A DNA stretch of 64,000 nt from Trileptium ribeirensis (taxonomy: Eukaryota; Nematoda; Enoplea; Enoplida; Thoracostomopsidae). Location: contig JASANE010017706.1 in assembly GCA_030248225.1 (NCBI GenBank), forward strand, positions 25,712-89,711, read 5' to 3'. Below the pieces are notes generated by a model. That model saw only the letters and a program-made list of their open reading frames with translations, was not told the DNA's origin and did not search any database. Within the stretch, counting starts at the first letter, position 1, and every line of letters starts with the position of its first letter. Of this stretch, positions 59,467 to 64,000 are shown in pieces. Position numbers and translations under genes: made by a program.

Positions 59467-59810
59467 TGTCGTAACATCACAGATTGTAAACCACTTCAAC
59501 AACAAAACGCAAGCAGTTTACTAAACATCGAATGGCATTAAACAAAACATTCAAGAATCCACGAACGCGATATACTATTGTGTTCCAAATGTATTCATGT
59601 CGAAGCGGAACGTACAATACCTCAGTCGTAGTTAACCAAGAACTGATCGCGATAATGATAGCACTGCTTCCTGCTCTGAAGCTTTTATAGCCTGAATTAA
59701 AAAACCTGTTATACAAATTATGACCTAGCTATTGCATCTTGTAGTTTAAAGAAAATAATGTTACGAAACTTGTTTAAAATATAAGAACTGGTTTTAACAC
59801 ATTTACATCA
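59467..59810 (-). repeat. Probable 3' LTR
   Basis: On the minus strand it starts TGATGTAAATG directly after a purine-rich AAATGGGG tract (59811-59818) and ends TTACGACA, giving the TG...CA ends of LTRs. TATAAAAG (59682-59689) about 120 bp in would serve as promoter. The 5' LTR is outside the window, so the borders cannot be confirmed. Confidence 0.5.
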
Positions 59811-59818
59811 CCCCATTT
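59811..59818 (-). other. Candidate polypurine tract
   Basis: AAATGGGG on the minus strand directly before the proposed LTR, the usual plus-strand primer site of LTR elements. Confidence 0.45.
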
Positions 59819-59863
59819 GGGGAAAAATACACGGTTTGTACGAAATGCACGAATCTGATTACT

Positions 59864-60468
59864 TTAAAGATTGAAATGAACCTTTTTTCTAGGATATAAT
59901 GCTGATGTATTATTTCCATGTTCAAGTAACCAAAGGTCAGCCAACTGTATGGCTTTCGGTATACCCCGATGTCTCCCTATATAACTGCCTTTGTTGTAGG
60001 GAGTTATCAAACTGTTGTGAATATAAGCAAGCTTATTAGTGCCAAAAAACGAACAGGCGTGGAATTAACTGGTCTTTTGGTTCGCTGCAAAGGTGTGTTG
60101 ATTGGAGTAATAACTACAGCTGGCCATGGAGGGTAGCCCTGGTGTTTAGCAAAAACCACATAACCTACGCCAAAGAATCGATGCTGTGAAGATGCGGGCG
60201 GTTGCTTACTGGTGAAGAAGTGAGCGCTGGTTGATTTTGCAGTTTCTGCGTCGCACGGTTGGATATCGTCAGGAGAGGCGCACTCCAAGAATGCCGGTTT
60301 GACGCGGTCTAAAGATATTCTATCTGGTTTGCTGTTACGTAATATGGTTACAGTTTTTTCATCCTTGGTTACTACTTTATATGGCCCTATGTAACAGGGA
60401 GCTAAAGATGACAGTGGCGAAATATCCTTTATCCACACATGTTTAGCGCTGTCCAAACACTTAGGCAG
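59864..60468 (-). CDS. Integrase C-terminus: GPY module and PWWP-like domain (one frame break)
   Basis: Continues the integrase. Seen first is YIGPYKVVTKDEKTVTI with ISLDRVKPAF, the GPY/F module. After about 60 polar residues comes VGYVVFAKHQGYPPWPAVVI, which matches the PWWP domain opening (G-x-VWAK-x-x-GYPWWPA). The frame is then lost at a six-T run (60044-60049). Just past it the other frame opens with FFGT, the PWWP hallmark after V-x-F, and runs to a stop at 59864. PWWP domains bind nucleosomes, chiefly H3K36-methylated ones, and DNA. Chromodomains are known in this place in other Gypsy elements. Confidence 0.75.
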
Positions 60469-61866
60469 AAAAAAGGTGCAGTATAATTGCGGGAAGGTGA
60501 TTTGAAATGCTGCATATTTTCAAAAAAACTGGACAGAAAGGAATCATTAGGAGTGTTCAGTTTTTCATCCGATGATACAAAAAAGTGGTGTGGAAAATCA
60601 ATGTTAGTTCCATATACTAGTTGAGCGGGTGAGAATCCTTCTCTGCCTATTACGGTTCGTAAACCCAGGAGAATTAGTGGTAAAGACTCATACCAATGCC
60701 TGTCAGTACATTTAGCCCTAATGGCATTCTTTAAAATACGATGAAATCTTTCAACTGCCCCATTACATGCGGGGTGATATGCAGTTGTACGTTTCCGTGT
60801 GATACTAAGTTGTTGCATAAGCTCGTTCCAAACAGCGGATTCAAATTGCTTACCTCTGTCAGAAATTATGGTTCGTGGCACGCCAAATCTGCTTATCCAA
60901 CCATGCATTAATGCATTTGCCACGGTTTGCGTTGATATATCAGTCACCGCGATAACCTCTGCCCAGCGTGTCAAACGATCAATTACTGTAACTACATGAT
61001 TATAACAGTTTGAAACAGGCAAGGGGCCTACAATATCAATATGAATAGTATGAAACATACCGGTTGTGGGGATGTTGCCGAGCGGCGTCTTAACATGACG
61101 TGTTATTTTTGCGGCTTGACATTCGCGACATTGCTGTGCCCACAGCTTAACATCTTTATTAATACCTGGCCAAATAAAACGCTCAGTTAGCAACTTTTGT
61201 GTAGCTTTAGGGCCAGGATGTGATAGGTTATGAATTTGACTAAAAAGCACACGACGCCAGGCGCACGGAACATAGGGTCGCAGATTAGGTGTAGAACCAT
61301 CACATATTACCTCATCCTTCCCGACTTTGAAAGTGCGCAAAGGTAGCGATGTATTTTTAAAGAAACGAACGAGGTCTTTATCTGATCGTTGTGCTTTTGC
61401 TAAGTCTTCATCAACAGCAACAGAAATTGCTGACAGAGAACGTGATAAGGCATCAGCCACCCCGTTATCAGAACCCGATAAATATTCAATGGTGCAATTA
61501 AACTCAGAAATATATGATAACCAACGAGACTGCTGAGGTGTTGGCGACTTCATATTCATTGAGCTTACGAGTGGCTTATGGTCTGTTCGGATGACAAAAT
61601 TTATTCCAATAAGCCAACTAAAGTGTTTCAGAGCCAGGAATATAGCAAGCAACTCTCGGACGAATGCGGATTTTTTGGCTTGAAGATCACTTAATTTCTT
61701 AGAAAAAAACGCAAGTGGCTGCCTCTTATTGTCCATGACTTGATGTAAAACAGCTCCAACCGCCTTAGTGGACGCGTCAGTAACTAGCTCTAGAGGAGCG
61801 TTTCTATGTGGATAACTCAATATAACCGAGTCTTTGAGCGCCATTTTTAGATGATTGAATGCTCCT
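60429..61866 (-). CDS. Pol: RNase H and integrase core
   Basis: RNase H: ELVTDAS, ELLAIFLALKHF, VIRTDHKPLV and NGVADALSRS give the D-E-D-D residues. Integrase: HNLSHPGPKAT...CRECQ forms the HHCC zinc site. The catalytic triad is in HIDIVGPLP, IISDRGKQFES and NGAVERFHRI. Breaks at both ends lie in T runs (61867-61870 upstream, 60469-60474 downstream). Confidence 0.92.
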
Positions 61867-63315
61867 AAAAGGTTTCAGCTGTCCACGAAATTTTGGTATT
61901 CGGCTTGGCTTTAGTATTTTTAGTTATGTCGTTTAGTGGGCTTGCTATATCCGAAAAATTCGGTACAAATCTGTGATAAAAGCCTGCAATACCTAAAAAT
62001 CGTTTCAAACATCGTATGGTTTGCGGTAATTCGAAGTCGGTAATTGCTTGAACTTTTGATGGGATTGGTTTGTAACCGTTCGCCGAGATTTCAACGCCGA
62101 TGAAATGTACTTTATTCAAAAAGAAACCACATTTATCAGAGCGTAAGTGCAGCCCGTAAGAACTAAGTCTCTGAAATACTACTGATAAATGCTTACAATG
62201 TTCACTGTTATTAGAGCTAGCGACAAGTATATCATCAATATAAGCCTTTGCAAAAGGCAGGTCCCGCAGTGTAACATCCATTAACCTTTGAAAAGTTTGG
62301 GAAGCATTTCTTAGTCCAAAAGGCATACGTCGATATATAAATAGACCAAAAAGGGTTGTTATTGCTGTCTTAGGTTGGTCAGCCTCTGCTATTGGAATTT
62401 GGTGAAACGCAGTCACTATGTCGAGCTTTGAAAAAACTTTACAACCATACAAATCATTGGTTAAGTCAGCTGTGTTTGGCATTGGATATTGGTCGGGTAC
62501 TGTGACTTGGTTTAGTTGCCGATAGTCTCCGCAGTGCCGCCATGGAAATTTTGGATCATTCTTATGAACCATGTGCAAAGGTGTGGCCCAAGGAGACTCG
62601 CCCCTATAGACAATGCCCTTTTGTTCTAATTTGGCAAATTCCTCTTTTGCTATTTCAAGTTTTTCGCCAAAAAGTTTTCTGGGGCGTGCGAATACACTTT
62701 TACCAGTTGTAATTATGTTATGCTGCACAGGATGGCGTATTTCATCGTCAGCTGCAACAGGCCTAAAAACATCTTGAAAGTCTACTCTTAGTCTAGCAAC
62801 AAAATCGTGACACGAAAAAGGATGGTTTATATTAGGAATATACGTATGCGGGACACTTGATGGTTTATGAACGATAACGTTGTTAATGATAGCTACATCA
62901 GAAGACCTATGGCGGTTGTGACAAGAGTTTGCAGCCTGGTCGTTCGAAAGTCCCATGAAACTTTTATCGTTTTGGACTAACCTGTTAGAACCACAGTCTA
63001 ATGACAAATTGAAAAAATTTAGAAAATCGTAGCCTAAAATGGGCGTAGTTACGTTTGCAATAATAAACTTCCAAGTAAATGATTTATTAAGCTGATCAAT
63101 TCGAAAGGTTAATGTTCGGTTACCGAAAGTTTTTACTTCAGTTCCATTTGCAGCACAAAAGGGGCTGCTGCCAACAGTGTTATTATTTTGTTGAAAACAA
63201 ACGGGTAAAGAACTACGAACACTTCCACTATCTGCTAGAAAGGTCCCTACAGTAGATCCGGCCACAGTTATTGTATTTACTCCGCCGTATGCCGCTCTGC
63301 CGCCGGAGTTTGGGT
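61865..63315 (-). CDS. Pol: protease and reverse transcriptase
   Basis: Protease active site FLADSGSVRSSLPV (D-S-G in place of the commoner D-T-G). RT blocks: WRHCGDYRQLNQVT, FSKLDIVTAFHQIP, MPFGLRNASQTFQR, AYIDDILVAS (catalytic YIDD), and FLGIAGFYHRFVPNF. It copies the element RNA into DNA in the particle. The frame starts at the slippery site (63316-63322) and ends at a stop in a T run. Confidence 0.93.
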
Positions 63316-63612
63316 GTTTCCCAAATCCAGGCGTTTATAGTTGCCCCAAGCACATGGCTTTTGGCATTTTCGTGCCCGTTGTCCAAAATTAAAATGATAA
63401 TAACAAAATCCACTACCTGACTGATCATATTTGTGTTCGCGTGACTGTGTTCGATTACAACTGAAACAACTTCTGGAGGTATCATCTGGTCGCTTTGAAA
63501 TAGTGCGGTAGTTGGCCCTTACGCGATGTTGCCATGGAGAACTGCTATGAAAGTTGTATCGGCTGCTAAAATTATTAGACTGATTAGACACAGTCAAGGC
63601 ATTAACGGCCTT
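63277..63612 (-). CDS. Gag C-terminal part with CHCC knuckle
   Basis: In the same frame as the upstream gag piece, separated from it by TAA at 63613-63615. It contains FCYYHFNFGQRARKCQKPC, a C-x2-H-x9-C-x3-C zinc motif that binds nucleic acid in this retrotransposon group. A second Cys pair (CFSCNR) lies before it. Ends at TAA 63277, 39 bases past the slippery site. Confidence 0.8.
   Translation of the reverse strand, partial: KAVNALTVSNQSNNFSSRYNFHSSSPWQHRVRANYRTISKRPDDTSRSCFSCNRTQSREHKYDQSGSGFCYYHFNFGQRARKCQKPCAWGNYKRLDLGNTQTPAAERHTAE
63316..63322 (-). promoter_or_regulatory. GGGAAAC slippery heptamer for -1 frameshifting (gag to pol)
   Basis: The minus strand reads TTG GGA AAC ACC in gag frame, so G-GGA-AAC fits the X-XXY-YYZ rule exactly. 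A -1 slip here enters the open protease-RT frame, while frame 0 stops 39 bases later. The same heptamer is used at gag-pro borders in some retroviruses. Confidence 0.65.
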
Positions 63613-64000
63613 TTAAAGTTCAGACTCGACTATGCTCCTAACCATATTTGTTAGATCTCCACCTGACGAGGGCCCAGCGTTGGGGTGTGTAGAACTTACC
63701 GAAAAGGAAGTGAAACGCTGCTTCATAATTTTTTCAGCAATTTCGGCTACTTTCTCTATTGGTTTATCATAAATAGACACTAATAAAGCGCGAACAGCTT
63801 CAGGCATCATCTCCAAAAATCGCAATTTGACCAAATTTTCGCTTTTAGGTGCCAATTGCTGCAGATATGGTAAGGCTGTGGAAGGTTTCCTGTCACCTAA
63901 ATGCCGCTCTTGTAACAGCTTTTTAAGCTGCGTCTCTTGACTGTCTCCATAAAAATCTAGAACAGTATTTTTTGTCGCCGTGAAATTATCGGCCAAATTA
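63613..64000 (-). CDS. Gag capsid-like part, partial at window edge
   Basis: Helical capsid-type sequence: QLKKLLQERHLGDRKPS, LPYLQQLAP and LRFLEMMPEAVRALLVSI, then KVAEIAEKIMKQ. The R-F-x-x-x-P-x-x-v-r-x-x-L block is typical of gag in this Gypsy group. The frame is open to the window edge and stops at TAA (63613-63615). One base change would reopen it to the knuckle part. Confidence 0.8.
   Translation of the reverse strand, partial: NLADNFTATKNTVLDFYGDSQETQLKKLLQERHLGDRKPSTALPYLQQLAPKSENLVKLRFLEMMPEAVRALLVSIYDKPIEKVAEIAEKIMKQRFTSFSVSSTHPNAGPSSGGDLTNMVRSIVESEL

Larger units (their letters stand above)
59467..64000 (-). mobile_element. Ty3/Gypsy LTR retrotransposon, CsRn1-like, 5' end outside window
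   Basis: Order on the minus strand: gag, CHCC knuckle, protease, reverse transcriptase, RNase H, integrase (HHCC, DDE, GPY), PWWP-like tail, polypurine tract and probable 3' LTR. RNase H before integrase places it in Ty3/Gypsy. The C-x2-H-x9-C-x3-C gag motif is the kind reported for the CsRn1 group. All key catalytic residues I can check are present. Breaks: one in-frame stop in gag, one gag-pol shift at a slippery heptamer, and three shifts in pol at T runs. It lies antisense to the UGT exons. Confidence 0.92.

Noticed and set aside
1..64000. CRISPR arrays, bacterial operons, ribosome binding sites
   Set aside because: Tandem arrays here have no spacer structure, and intron-split animal genes rule out a prokaryotic reading.

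Overview
The window reads as AT-rich, repeat-laden genomic DNA of an invertebrate animal. Evidence: small exons with GT..AG borders separated by introns of up to about 10 kb, animal-only protein families (DEG/ENaC channel, C-type lectin, EGF, UDP-glycosyltransferase), tRNA-derived SINE heads, hAT-like and other inverted-repeat elements, and a Ty3/Gypsy retrotransposon. The post-TM1 motif of the channel ([13 protein letters not shown]) is closest in style to nematode degenerins, and EGF-bearing degenerins (the EGAS group) are known in nematodes. A nematode with large introns is therefore the best guess, but this is inference.

Layout: 1-2.5 kb holds three tandem-repeat arrays. From 5.5 to 46.5 kb, one plus-strand gene can be assembled from exons whose phases agree at almost every junction. 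It is a DEG/ENaC-type sodium-channel subunit whose extracellular loop carries, in order, a segment with two furin-type R-x-K-R sites, a C-type lectin domain, a Thr-rich mucin-like stalk, two EGF-like modules, and then the usual DEG/ENaC finger/palm segments, pre-TM2 and TM2. Its first lectin exon lies in a 269-bp tandem array of four copies. A 38-nt exon just before the pre-TM2 segment is duplicated in tandem and looks mutually exclusive. The exon encoding TM1 and the middle of the lectin domain were not found. The introns hold MITEs, SINE heads and minisatellites.

From 46.5 to 57.2 kb the sequence is mostly intergenic: two MITE families, short repeats and one possible terminal exon at 52.4-52.8 kb. 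At 57.2-58.2 kb are the first two coding exons of a UDP-glycosyltransferase (signal peptide plus N-terminal domain); its donor-sugar half is not seen. Antisense to it, from 59.5 kb to the window edge, lies a Ty3/Gypsy element with a CHCC gag motif (CsRn1-like): gag, a canonical GGGAAAC slippery site, protease, RT, RNase H, integrase, GPY module and a C-terminal PWWP-like domain, followed by a probable LTR. Its three internal pol frame breaks all lie at T runs and would each be explained by one missing T, so they may be sequencing errors.

The two points most worth checking are the lectin/mucin/EGF/furin-site DEG/ENaC channel and the PWWP-like domain on the Gypsy integrase.
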